Positions 35,801-45,880 of a stretch of 64,000 bases of DNA are shown here, in pieces. Origin of the DNA: Pristionchus mayeri (taxonomy: Eukaryota; Nematoda; Chromadorea; Rhabditida; Neodiplogasteridae); assembly GCA_036245805.1 (NCBI GenBank), contig BTRK01000006.1, forward strand, positions 29,020,901 to 29,084,900, given 5' to 3'. Position 1 is the stretch's first letter, and each line of letters begins with the position of its first letter. The notes beneath the pieces are model-generated. The model did not search any database. It worked only from the letters and a program-made list of their open reading frames with translations, and was not told where the DNA came from. The position numbers were made by a program, and so were the translations under genes.

Positions 35801-38800
35801 CGATGATTTTGAAGCTATGTGCCACCTACCCCTCCGATCTTACGGAGACAGCGTTTTAAATCAAGTCTACTAACCAGCAATCTGTGATTACAATAAATTA
35901 TGGCAAATCCGTGAAAGCCGTAAAATAGTAGCTCGATTTTGCAGCATTTCGGGAAAGTCGGCATTTTGGTGGTGTGTGGTGCGACTCAAACGCGCATCAA
36001 TACCCTACGAGCTCTTTTGTTCTATCCGGCTCTTCCGTGGTTTTTACAATTTTTACACAAAAAAATGCTGAAACTTGGGTATGTTTTCTACTTTTGCACT
36101 GATCAGAACTCCAAAAACCGGGTACGCTATGCCATTTTGGACCTACTATTCGACCACTGCTCTACCTGTGTCAGCCACATCTTTGCAAGCTACTCACCAT
36201 GGCTATCACATTTTCCGTCTAACAAGATATGGTCGCTTAATATGGATGGCCAAATGGATACAGATTATCCATCTAGACGCGTCGCGTCGCGCGCGGTCAA
36301 ACGTATAATCACATGTGAAAAGGCATAGTCGTCCCAACGTTAGAATCCGGGACCTAGTGGTCTAAGGCGCTATAAATTTCATCCCATGGTATGGTGGGTT
36401 GGAGTCCTCTGCACAACCTTTTGCCAGGCTTTTACAATTTTTTTGCCTACTGTTTGTTACTTACCTCGAAGCTTGGCAAAAGCGGCTGTACAGGTTGGGA
36501 TTCTAATACCTTAGGATCCACCATATGATTGGTCTTATGGTAGACCCGACCTTGGGTGTTTCATCTGTGCAGATAATCCAAACTATCGGTTCTCTTTTTT
36601 GGATAATCCAAATCGCCGCGACGCGCGTGAATTTGATAATTGATAATCGGCTCTTGTGCTATGGAGGTCTGGGACGTACAGTACCGGACAAAAGTTTCGC
36701 AACAAATTTGTCATTGTCATAACTTCGTTCAAAATTGAGCTAGAGACTTATGGTTGAAAGCATTCGAGAGGTAAATAGCAGGAGAAAATAGTCGTATGGT
36801 ATATGATCTGAAACACATTTATCGCGGGTTTCTGAATTTAATTTTCTGCATCACAATTTTCATGTATTTTTTGAAACTCAGCCGAAAGTCGATGTTATCG
36901 CGCGAACTGTGATGCAGGTATAACCATTGATGTTTACAATCCACTATCTGGCTTGCTCTTTGCACATCGGAAAGAGCTAATATATCGATATTCCGAGACC
37001 TCCGAGATGTGTTTGAACGGCTATATCTTCGCTCCCAGTTGAGCGATAGGGCCCCTATTTCGCAGCTATTATACACTAGTAATGTAGAAACATTATACCA
37101 AGTTTGATAGTGATCAGACAAGAAATTGCAAAAATCGAAAAAATTTGGACATGCATTTTCATACACGTGGAAACAACCTTTAACGCTATCGAGAAAATCC
37201 GATTTCTTCAAGCTTTATGCAGAATCTATTAATGAACAAGTGTGCGAAATGGCAAAGTGAGGCGATTTGTCCAGCACATTTTACAGCCCAATAACCACAG
37301 AGAGTCAGAACGGCCAAATGTAGAGGGAAGGGGTTTTCCCGCTAGAATAACCCCAATTAATTAATAATTACTCCCAATAAGCATTACAATATTTAATTCG
37401 TACATTAAATAATAAGTATGACACGTTTGTTCGCTCCGTTGAACAAACTTACCGTAATCGTTTGCCCCGAGTGTCATTGTTTCTTACCACGATTGTTAGC
37501 GTACGGTACTACGTTGCACCGCAGCATTTGTCATTCTTGTTTATTTCACTTCCTCTCCCGGTCGTCGTCGGAGGAGTGTTGTTTTATGCTTATTTTATAA
37601 TTTTTTTTATATATTTATTATTATATTCTTTTCTCGTATTCAAGGGGCGTTTGCAATGGGATTTCATGGGTTTATTCACGTGGTCGTTTGGTGCGTTTCC
37701 GCGTTAACTTTCTTGTCTTTTCCCTGCACTTTCTCCTTGTTTCTCCGCTTGTTCTTCTTGTTAGTCACACTGTCATTCGTGAGGTGTGCCAGTACTATCA
37801 ATCCTGAGGTACTGAGTTCTGGTATCATTTGTGAGCCAGAACTGTCGTGAGCCAAGCTGTTCGCCGTGTCTGGGTGACCAGTCAGAGCAGAGATTTCATT
37901 TGTGGGCACGAAGTGCTGCCCAAATCTTGATTTCTCCGCCCGGACTTATTCCCAGAACGGAATCTGTTGGAGTGTAGCCCTGTTTCCCGATTCTTAACCG
38001 AGTTTGGGGGGAAGCAGGCGCTTTCATTCTTTACATGGGGGCCAAGCCAAGTTCGAAGAGCGGACGTGTGATGTAACGAATGAGAATCGTCGAGATTGAG
38101 TCGGACGCGTCGCGGTCATGTATGTTTGATTCGGGAAGAGTCATTCCCGCATGTCGCGTGGAGCGTCAGGATCGTGGATGGTTGATTCGGAAAGAGCCAT
38201 GCCGACGCGTCGCGTGAAGCGTCGCGGTCGTGGAGGTTGTGGAGGATCGAAAAAACGGACCCTTTTTTTTCTGAGATCGATTAAAAATGGAGTCGTTTTT
38301 GTTGATTTGATATGATTGCTGGATGGATATATGAAAGCACGTTGAGTAAAGATGAATAACGATAAAGAGCAGCTATTTATTACACATTCCGAGGAAGTCC
38401 CGACCTAGAGAGTGGTCGAGGGAATGGAATGGTGGTGGAACTGGATAATGATTTGACCTCATGGGAGGTGTGATGACTAGTGTATGGGCGGTGTGTAAGT
38501 GCCGAAGGGTTGAGTTGAGAGCGGAGTTCAATAGACAAAATACCTGCCAAATGGTAGCGGTGCACAGTGAGCCAGGCGAGTACCTGATGGATCCAGAGGT
38601 GTTTGACCGACCATAGATAGATGTATACTGGAGATGGACCACTAGAGGTTGGTGGTGGTGGCGGTGGAGATATGAGAGCCAGGAGGATGGAATGCCCTGA
38701 TATATCCGATCTCCTGCCAACCTGATGAGATTTATTCTGAGTAAGCAGCAGGGAATGATAGTACCTGTTGATAGGAACGTTGTAGAGGTATTGTTCGATG

Positions 38801-41800
38801 ATTATGAGATATTTGAATGGAATTACACCATCTGTGGTGTTTAAGACGGATGTGGTGAAAATGGAGAAGTGCAATGCGGCCAGCCCGACATGGTTACGGT
38901 GGACGGCAATGAATGGCGCAAAGTATGGAGGTTGTGGAGGATCTTGAGGTGATGTGGAGTGGCCGGAGTTGCCTGCAAGTGATGATTACTGTGTGTCGAT
39001 GAGAAGCCCGTCTGAGTGGCATGATGTTGTGCGTTGTATATGATGTCGAGTGAAGCATGCGCACTTGGAGTGGCATGATATTAAGTATTCAGTCGAGTGA
39101 ATGAAGTCCACGTCGAGTGGCATAATGTAGAAGATCGTGTTGAGTGAACACACTTTGAGTGAAGCTAACATGGGACTGACCGGAAGACACATATCCCGAT
39201 CGCCTTCTACTTTTGGTGGTGCATAGGGACCCCGAAGAGAGTATCAAAACCGTTTTGCAAACTTTCTCAATGGACCTAGTAATTAAGATAATTAACATTT
39301 TCTGATTTCGCTTTCACTTATCGACTCATTTCTGACGCGACAAAATCAACCGGCTCGGTGGTCGAGTGGTAGTGAGATGAGCCAATAACCCAGAGGTCAA
39401 TAGTTCGAGTCCGCATCCATGCCCTCTTTTTTGTTATTTTCATTTTTGACATTTGGTGTCTCGATGGTGTTGCTGGTAACGTATGTTCGTGTTTCAATTC
39501 AATGGCAATCCAGTAGATATCGTTTTAATTAAAATGTCTCAAAAATTCATCATGTTGCAAAATTCGTTCCGAAGAGGATTCTGATGGTTGAGTGGTTGAG
39601 GGGAAGATCAAGCAACATGCCAACTTTTCATGGACGGAATCAAATAGGAGAAGCTGACGCAACCATTCAATCAACTTTTCAAATTGATTTTTTCTTTTTT
39701 TGAGACATTTTAATTAACACAATATATACTGGATTGCCATTCAATTGAAACACGAACATACGTTACCAGCAACACCATCGAGACCAACGATAAAAAATCA
39801 CAATAGCAAAAATAGGGCATGACTCGATCTAGTGACCTCTGGGATATTGGCTCATCTCACTACCACTCGACCACCGAGCCGGTTAGTTTTGTGGCGTCAG
39901 AAATGAGTCGATAAGTGATAGCGAAATCAGAGAATGTTAATTATCTTAATTACTAGGTCCATTGAGCAACTTTGCAAAACGGTTTTGAGACTCTCTTCGG
40001 GGTCCCTATGCACCACCAAAAGTAGAAGGCGATCGGGATATGTGTCTTCCGGTCAGTCCCATGTAAGGTGCAGGAGGTGCCGGGAAGTTATGAGAAGAAT
40101 TGGATGAGTGCAAGAGAGTACCTGTGGTGTAAAGCAGGCTTGCCTCAGAATTATGAGTGGTGGATACGGTAATCAGAGGCGGTGCAACCCACCGGTCTAC
40201 CGTAATCGATGGATGTGAAATGGTGTAAATAATACCTGAAAAGATGATGATGGAAAGGCAGAAGACCAGCCTAGAATGATGGTGATGGATAAATCAAAGG
40301 AGCGTGCAATAAGGAGCAGCCCTTTCTGGAAATTGTGGAGGATCGAGTAAATGGTGGAATGCGGATGGAAGCATGTCCAAAGGCAGAAGTAACCACTCTG
40401 AGATCGTGGTCAACGAGTTCAATCGCGTGATGTGGAGAAGAAGATGGACGAGTTCGAGCTGTGCAAGAAGACGATCAATTTCGAGCAATACGGATGCGGA
40501 AGTTAAGGAGTACGAAGAAGAGCCGATCGAGCCCTCAGTTTTGGATGGACGAGAAGACGAGCCCGCGCTGACGAGTGCATGTGAAGACTCTCTCTTTCAA
40601 GAAGAATATCAAGAAGATGAAGATTGCGATTGGGGACAATCGCTTGCCAGGAGGGGGGCATGTAGAAGGAAGGGGTTTTCCCGCTAGAATAACCCCAATT
40701 AATTAATAATTACTCCCAATAAGCATTACAATATTTAATTCGTACATTAAATAATAAGTATGACACGTTTGTTCGCTCTGTTGAACAAACTTACCGTAAT
40801 CGTTTGCCCCGAGTGTCATTGTTTCTTACCACGATTGTTAGCGTACGGTACTACGTTGCACCGCAGCATTTGTCATTCTTGTTTATTTCACTTCCTCTCC
40901 CGGTCGTCGTCGGAGGAGTGTTGTTTTATGCTTATTTTATAATTTTTTTAATATATTTATTATTATATTCTTTTCTCGTATTCAAGGGGCGTTTGCAATG
41001 GGATTTCATGGGTTTATTCACGTGGTCGTTTGGTGCGTTTCCGCGTTAACTTTCTTGTCTTTTCCCTGCACTTTCTCCTTGTTTCTCCGCTTGTTCTTCT
41101 TGTTAGTCACACTGTCATTCGTGAGGTGTGCCAGTACTATCAATCGTGAGGTACTGAGTTCTGGTATCATTTGTGAGCCAGAACTGTCCTGAACCTTGGT
41201 GTCAGTCGTGAGCCAAGCTGTTCGCCGTGTCTGGGTGACCAGTCAGAGCAGAGATTTCATTTGTGGGCACGAAGTGCTGCCCAAATCTTGATTTCTCCGC
41301 CCGGACTTATTCCCAGAACGGAATCTGTTGGAGTGTAGCCCTGTTTCCCGATTCTTAACCGAGTCTGGGGGGAAGCAGGCGCTTTCATTCTTTACACAAA
41401 GTCGTCAGAAATGTTCCATTGCGAAAGTCGACCTAGTACATCGGGAGAGTTTCTTTAAAATTGACTCCAATTCAATGAGAAATGTGCATATCTAGGACTT
41501 GCAAAGCTGATAGGTTCGTTTTATGAGATTTGAATAAGATTCAATTTTGCCTTGTACCGTGTTTAAGGCTCATGACTACCTGACTCTCTGTGGTTATTGG
41601 GCTGTAAAATGTGCTGGACAAATCGCCTCACTTTGCCATTTCGCACACTTGTTCATTAATAGATTCTGCATAAAGCTTGAAGAAATCGGATTTTCTCGAT
41701 AGCGTTAAAGGTTGTTTCCACGTGTATGAAAATGCATGTCCAAATTTTTTCGATTTTTGCAATTTCTTGTCTGATCACTATCAAACTTGGTATAATGTTT

Positions 41801-44800
41801 CTACATTACTAGTGTATAATAGCTGCGAAATAGGGGCCCTATCGCTCAACTGGGAGCGAAGATATAGCCGTTCAAACACATCTCTTCCGATGTGCAAAGA
41901 GCAAGCCAGATAGTGGATTGTAAACATCAATGGTTATACCTGCATCACAGTTCGCGCGATAACATCGACTTTCGGCTGAGTTTCAAAAAATACATGAAAA
42001 TTGTGATGCAGAAAATTAAATTCAGAAACCCGCGATAAATGTGTTTCAGATCATATACCATACGACTATTTTCTCCTGCTATTTACCTCTCGAATGCTTT
42101 CAACCATAAGTCTCTAGCTCAATTTTGAACGAAGTTATGACAATGACAAATTTGTTGCGAAACTTTTGTCCGGTACTGTAGTGGAGTAGTTTAGGCCCTG
42201 GGAAATAGCCCGTCTTAGACCGTTCACTATGAGCCCAGCCCTCCACACAGCTCTTCAGCAAATTTGAAAACAACTTGTTCTTAGAATGTTGTGCTCTTTT
42301 GCGCGTGATCTCGTTTGGAAACACATTCTGCGACACCCCTTGCAAAAAAAGGCATTTGTAGGAGATATTTCATAATCAATATGGCTATACTTTTCATTTA
42401 TGCGTGGAGTTGGCTGATCCATTCAGTCTCATAATGTTAACATTTTTATGAATTTGGATTCTTGCGCACCCACTCTTCCCTCCTCCCCCATAATATTTTT
42501 AAAAATATCATTCAATGTTTTTCGGTCATACAATCCTCAATAGGGGAAGGAAGAATGAGTGGACAAGAAACCAATTGAAGAGTCCAAATTATCTTTTTGC
42601 ATTGGTCAGGTCTGAAAACGGAGGAAACGGAGGATAGTGTGGACCTCGAGAGGTTGAAGAAACAGGAAGCCATTCTCTTCTATGCACAGGCAAGTGACGC
42701 CACTGTACCAATTACTTACTGAAAGTTGTGAATTTGTATTTTGTAAATGTACATTGGAGGTACCTCTGTACGAAGATGAATTGGCCGACCATGGGTGCGC
42801 CTCGCTATCGGGTGAGTATTTCTATCGTCGCCCCACGGCATTTTATTACAGAAATAAAATGATTCAAACAATTACACCACGTCCAGCCTTAACACCGAAA
42901 ATGCGCGATAGTTATGGCTCCCCGGCTATGGCTCGCTACATTCTGGACCTGGATGACCACACTTTTTGGCGCTTCTTAGCGTTGTAGTGTGATCCCGCGT
43001 GCGCCTGCGCGTTCCTAATTCCACTATTGTGGAAATACAGAATGGCGTGGTCCGCGTACTGTAAAAATCGTGGTGTGTGACAACGTGTTATAATTCAATG
43101 ATACTCGGCCGCTTTCAACGTGCGCCGACTCCGCCCACCGCAAAATATTAGTGAAATAAAATTGTCCGAACAAGTGGTGTATGCCAGTGTGCGAGCCGTG
43201 CAAAGTGGTTCCGTGTTTTATATCCGGCTCTCGGTCCCGCCCCTTTCCGCGTTCACGCGCGTTTGTTTTTTCCCGTTTCTGGTTCAACTATTAGCATAGG
43301 TGGGCGGGGGTTGAAGCTGGAAATCGAAAACCGGTGATGTTTAGGGTCAAAAGGGGGGGGGGGGGGTGATCGTAAATAATAGTTTTTGTGACAACATTTT
43401 CCAAAAACCGGGGGTGTCCAATCCGAAAACCGGGGGTGGTTCACAGCTGGCTTCGATGGTGCCCACCTGTGACTATTAGTTTAGCAATGGCAATGGGTAT
43501 TTTTTAAAATCAGTTAATAAATTGTACATGTATAAAACCTATGGAATTGGCGATGCTGATTCTAGCGCAACAAAGAAAACGTTAGAAATATTCAAAATAA
43601 CAAAAATATATCGATTTTTACAAATTGAGATCGGGAATGAAGATCTACAGTATGACTGGTCGAGTTCAAGTGTGTCAGATTTTTCATCCAATAATTCAAT
43701 AATTTCAATATTTGTTTAGAACAAATCATTTGCGCATATTTTTTCTCTTAAACGGAAGATATTGCAGTAGGCAGCTGTCTCTCTGAGTGTCTGCGCTCTT
43801 CCCTCTCTCACCCATGATCCCAGCCTACATCTCTGCTTGTCTGCGTTCTCTTCTCTCTCTCCACTAGGTGCTATCGATAGTCTCGTTCTCTGCTTCTCTG
43901 CCGCTCTAGCTTTCCCATGACTCGTTTTTGTTCGATTTCTCTCGCCAAATCCTATCTCGAATCGCTGTGGAAATGGCTCAGAAACAGAACGAGTCGAGAC
44001 CCTCGGCGAGTTGGAAACGGTTGCTAGATTGCCCACCGAAATGAAAAGCAAGAAAGACGGAGGAGGGGGGGGGGGGCATGCAGACTATAAGGACCGAGAG
44101 AAAGCCGTTTTTATAAATAAGGGATCAGTCATAGAATGAGCACTAAATTAGTGGAAAGATATTAAAAGAGGGAGAGAGAGAAGCTTAGCTTTGCATTTTA
44201 AATCATAGATGTTATGAAATTTCTCAAACGCTTCCTTAAAGTTACCAGCCGAGGACAAAGTCCGGATCCCGAGGTTGTGCACGCGCGTCGCGTGCATAAG
44301 TGTGCAAAAGTGAGAGAGCGCTGGATCAGGCAACTTCAACCTGGTCCTTTCCGGCCATCCCCTGGGGCTATTATTGAATTTTTCGTATTTTTCAATATTC
44401 TTTCACAGCTTATTCGGGCATTGGTCTATCCGATGGTAAATTGATTAATGGGGGGGTCAATTTCGTCCTCGGCTGGTAACTTTAAGATGCTAAGAATATC
44501 TTAAAGTGGGGGGGGGGGGGGGGGGGGGGTGGGGAGTTTTTCAGCTGAGCCGTCGTACCCCCTCCTTCTATTTCAGTTCGTCTTCGAGTGATGCCCTCAT
44601 GCTCATTCGCCCTCCAACGATTTTATCTCCGAGTGGATGATGTGATCCGTAAGTAGTTCACTCCCTCTCTCAGCTCCTCTACAATTCTTGCTCTCTATCA
44701 GTCTCGAATCTGTGACACGCGAGTCTTTGCATTGCGAGGAGAATCTTCTGTTCTTGTGGAATGGACGTGCGAGAAGCACCCGCAACTGCCATCTCTCATC

Positions 44801-44857
44801 TCTCATCGAGACTCAACTCGATCAGAACCAGGTGAACTAATAAAACACACTACCTGA
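29836..44857 (+). CDS. TIP41/TIPRL-like protein, PP2A-family phosphatase regulator
   Basis: TIP41/TIPRL proteins bind catalytic subunits of PP2A, PP4 and PP6 in the cytosol and in yeast act in TOR signalling. Model exons: 29836-29905, 31999-32113, 32187-32274, 32352-32463, 42610-42689, 42760-42811, 44577-44641, 44702-44857 (738 nt, 245 aa). Family signatures appear in order: LPHLPEMIFPRNSL, FNALDALKMVD, VAPSSLWQESR, PFDWTYTTEYAGT, VPLYEDELADHG, SLSVRLRVMP, RFYLRVDD, ICDTRVFALRGE. The intron after 32463 is 10.1 kb. Intron 5 is of the GC-AG type (CAG|GCAAGT). Exon 1 (ATG at 29836, right after an AG) is the weakest call. The GTAAGT donor at 44649 would put exon 8 one base out of frame, so a GTGATC donor at 44642 is used here. 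The C-terminus after RSEPG may instead continue in unseen exons. Confidence 0.85.
30022..30090. repeat. Solo end of the TTAA/AACGC fold-back family
   Basis: TTAAAACGCGGTCTCCGTAAG at about 30024 and the following bases to GTGGCACA match the ends of the fold-back at 34143-35855. No partner end was found nearby. Confidence 0.6.
30391..31013. repeat. Fold-back with GC-rich centre in TIP41-like intron 1
   Basis: Arms share AGACTAGTG, GATCCTGAAAGTTTGGTATCG and CGGATGGTCCAACTTTGA in inverse order; the centre at 30650-30750 is rich in CGCGCGC. Open frames across it are palindrome by-products. Confidence 0.85.
31015..31800. repeat. Fold-back adjoining the previous one
   Basis: The arms mirror over GAGCTCTATCGAT, GAGCGTATTGCCCTCGA-like and GTGCTGCAGG-like stretches. 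The loop contains a GATCTCTTTTTT tandem (31290-31370). It is related to the inner arms of the 50.9-54.6 kb palindrome (GAGCTCTATCGATCC region). Confidence 0.8.
33177..33776 (-). pseudogene. gar-1: Broken copy of H/ACA snoRNP protein GAR1
   Basis: GAR1 is a core protein of H/ACA small nucleolar RNPs that pseudouridylate rRNA. Minus-strand exon remnants: 33776-33652 (VIDVGYFTHTCEDDIV, then NAPIYFENKDRLGKFDEIFG in another frame), 33585-33528 (FSVKLSDGIKASSFKEPE), 33440-33371 and 33322-33177 (RGG/FRG repeats ending GSGKRTKFDD and a stop). Introns remain, so it is not retroposed. It is broken: about a dozen codons are missing out of frame between DDIV and NAP, the conserved segment that should follow FKEPE before the RGG tail is absent, and no N-terminal exon is seen upstream. 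It lies antisense in the 10 kb intron of the TIP41-like gene. An assembly deletion is the alternative to pseudogenisation. Confidence 0.8.
34559..34631 (+). ncRNA. tRNA-like unit in left arm of fold-back
   Basis: It has a B-box-like GCGGGTTCGGTTCCGC stem-loop that can form a five-pair T-arm, preceded by an A-box-like stretch near 34565. CTTTTT follows at 34636, and T8 soon after. The mirror copy is at 35372-35446 on the minus strand. No complete cloverleaf was found, so it is not called a tRNA. Confidence 0.5.
35372..35446 (-). ncRNA. tRNA-like unit, mirror copy in right arm
   Basis: Reverse complement of the unit at 34559-34631 with few differences; the same GCGGGTTCGGTTCCGC arm and oligo-T downstream on the minus strand. 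Confidence 0.5.
36343..36412 (+). ncRNA. tRNA-like unit (Leu-type A-box)
   Basis: CCTAGTGGTCTAAGGCGCTA strongly resembles a tRNA D-arm/A-box of the Leu type, and GGTTGGAGTCC is a B-box-like match. CCTTTTGCC and later T7 follow. It is a solitary unit between two fold-backs in TIP41-like intron 4. Degenerate anticodon arm. Confidence 0.5.
37319..38035 (+). repeat. Left LTR
   Basis: 717 bp direct repeat of 40661-41396, starting TGTAGAGGGAAGGGG. Short open frames inside both LTRs are identical by descent and are not genes. Confidence 0.92.
39350..39423 (+). ncRNA. tRNA-like unit in left arm
   Basis: CGGTGGTCGAGTGGTAG is a strong A-box/D-arm match and AGTTCGAGTCC a near-consensus B-box, spaced as in tRNA genes, with T6 at 39426-39431 as a candidate Pol III terminator. 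The acceptor stem does not pair well. Confidence 0.55.
39817..39885 (-). ncRNA. tRNA-like unit, mirror copy in right arm
   Basis: Complement of the left-arm unit; the A-box is intact and the B-box slightly changed (AGATCGAGTC). Confidence 0.5.
40661..41396 (+). repeat. Right LTR
   Basis: 736 bp copy of the left LTR; it holds 19 extra bases near 41188-41206 (CTGAACCTTGGTG region). Confidence 0.92.
42858..44239. other. Most of TIP41-like intron 6: no gene seen
   Basis: Unassigned sequence with G runs at 43353-43366 and 44065-44076, CTCCGCCC motifs and two CCGGGGGTG repeats near 43410-43440. No exon, RNA gene or clear element was recognised apart from the MITE that follows. Confidence 0.5.
44240..44481. 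mobile_element. 242 bp TTAA MITE in TIP41-like intron 6
   Basis: Inverted ends AGTTACCAGCCGAGGAC and the complement are flanked by TTAA (44236-44239 and 44482-44485). The interior shares CGCGCGTCGCGTG and GTGAGAGAGCG with 62100-62150 and ATCAGGCAACT with 50200. A G22 run (44508-44529) sits just downstream. Confidence 0.82.
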
Positions 44858-44889
44858 GAAAATCAACAGGGACCACCATCTGCGAATTA

Positions 44890-45772
44890 TATATCTTAAA
44901 ACCGGGAAAAGGTTGTGTAGAGAGCGATGTTTCCCTGATCCCGCGAATTCAAATCTCAACACAAAGTAGATTTTATAATTATATATCGATTTTTAATTGA
45001 TGCACCTTTCCATTTTCAGTGAAAGATTAGAACTGGTTGTCAAGGAAGCTACTGTAAAAAAGCAAGGAAAATCTACTTCGACACACATCTGTAAAGTCAG
45101 ACTCATAATGCGATCTTCACGCTTTTTATTGGCCAGAAAACGATTCAGGGGATGCGCCTTTCCAATTTTACATTTCAGATGTTCTACATACTCGATAGGT
45201 GCATTAGGTAAGATTCAGCCAAATTCACTTCGACACATCTTGTCAAATCTTATGATGAAGCTTCCGACAACTTCATGAATCGGAAGCTTTGTCATACATA
45301 TATATTTTTATTTTTGATAATGCTGGTAGTATAAATAATCGTGTAAAGATTATTCAGGTTGTATATGTCGTGATAAGCTATCTAATTCAAACTGGATAAC
45401 AGTTTTTGACAATGCTACAGTATACCATTAGGGTTTATATTGATTGCTATCGTCAAAATCATATAAATGCATCTAACTAGGTCAATTATTGAGCGGGAGT
45501 AAGTGGTATCTAAAATTAGATAAAGTAAAAATAAATAAAAAACGGTTTGAAATTTTGCTCAATTGACTCATTGAACTGATATGACCCAGCGAACCACTAG
45601 AGAGCTTGCACCACACCACGATGGGCGGAGTTTAGAAATTAGCCTGATACTCGTTAAAAATGAAATATAATACAATTCTAGTGACGCTATCCTCTTTCCG
45701 CATCGTCGATATCCCTATCGTTCACAAATTCAGAATTTTAGAAAAATTTTGAAAATTTGAGTGGGAGTCCCT
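44890..45772. repeat. Dispersed repeat, inverted copy of 26674-27660
   Basis: Runs from a GGTTGTGTAGAGAGCGATG region through GAGCGGGAGTAAGTGGTAT to the GATGCGGAAAGAG family near 45700. Non-coding. Confidence 0.72.
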
Positions 45773-45880
45773 AATATAACACACTATCTGACAGAACCGA
45801 AATATACTTGGCACAGGCCGAAAATTCGAATTCGTTCTGTGTCAAGTATATTTCGGTTCTGTCAGATAGTGGGTTATAAC
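45773..45880. repeat. 108 bp near-perfect hairpin
   Basis: Two arms of about 43 bp (ACTATCTGACAGAACCGAAA with its complement, plus TATACTTG and CTGTG) enclose a loop of about 20 bp. Only one or two mismatches. The transcript of either strand would form a long stem. It may be a very short MITE. Confidence 0.85.

Larger units (their letters stand above)
34143..35855. mobile_element. 1.7 kb fold-back with TTAA duplication and tRNA-like arms
   Basis: Ends AACGCTGTCTCC / GGAGACAGCGTT are flanked by TTAA (34139-34142 and 35856-35859). Arms of about 800 bp mirror each other; shared segments include GGGTGGGACACACTTCAGCC and GCATGCCGACATGAAC or its complement. The loop holds a G15 run (34966-34980). 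Each arm contains a tRNA-like unit (34559-34631 and 35372-35446). No transposase. Confidence 0.88.
39168..40064. repeat. Fold-back with tRNA-like arms inside the LTR element
   Basis: Arms start ACATGGGACTGACCGGAAG and mirror for about 400 bp. The left arm carries a tRNA-like unit at 39350-39423 and the right arm its complement at 39817-39885. The loop lies near 39590-39650. No coding capacity; target duplication unclear. Confidence 0.88.
37319..41396 (+). mobile_element. Non-autonomous LTR retrotransposon, recent
   Basis: Two direct LTRs (37319-38035, 717 bp; 40661-41396, 736 bp) start TGTAGA and end TTTACA. They differ at only a handful of bases plus a 19 bp indel. CAAA flanks the element (37315-37318 and 41397-41400). 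A G-rich polypurine tract (GGAGGGGGGCA) precedes the right LTR, and a putative primer-binding site begins TGGGGGCC after the left one. The interior has no gag-pol; one acidic open frame lies at 40373-40687, with a repeated GGTTGTGGAGGATC motif. A fold-back at 39168-40064 interrupts it. Confidence 0.9.
36679..42178. mobile_element. Tc1/mariner-type fold-back split by an LTR element
   Basis: Ends CAGTACCGGACAAAAGTTTC and the complement are flanked by TA (36677-36678 and 42179-42180), a Tc1/mariner pattern. The left arm 36679-37305 mirrors 41577-42178 almost completely, including GATCAGACAAGAAATTGC. The LTR element 37319-41396 inserted in its loop; without it the element is about 1.4 kb. No transposase. 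Confidence 0.88.

Noticed and set aside
37418..37850. Overlapping open frames repeated at 40760-41192
   Set aside because: They are the two LTR copies, so duplication does not indicate a gene family.
40373..40687. 104-aa acidic open frame
   Set aside because: Lies in the LTR element interior and runs into the LTR; could be a gag remnant but shows no zinc knuckle or other motif.
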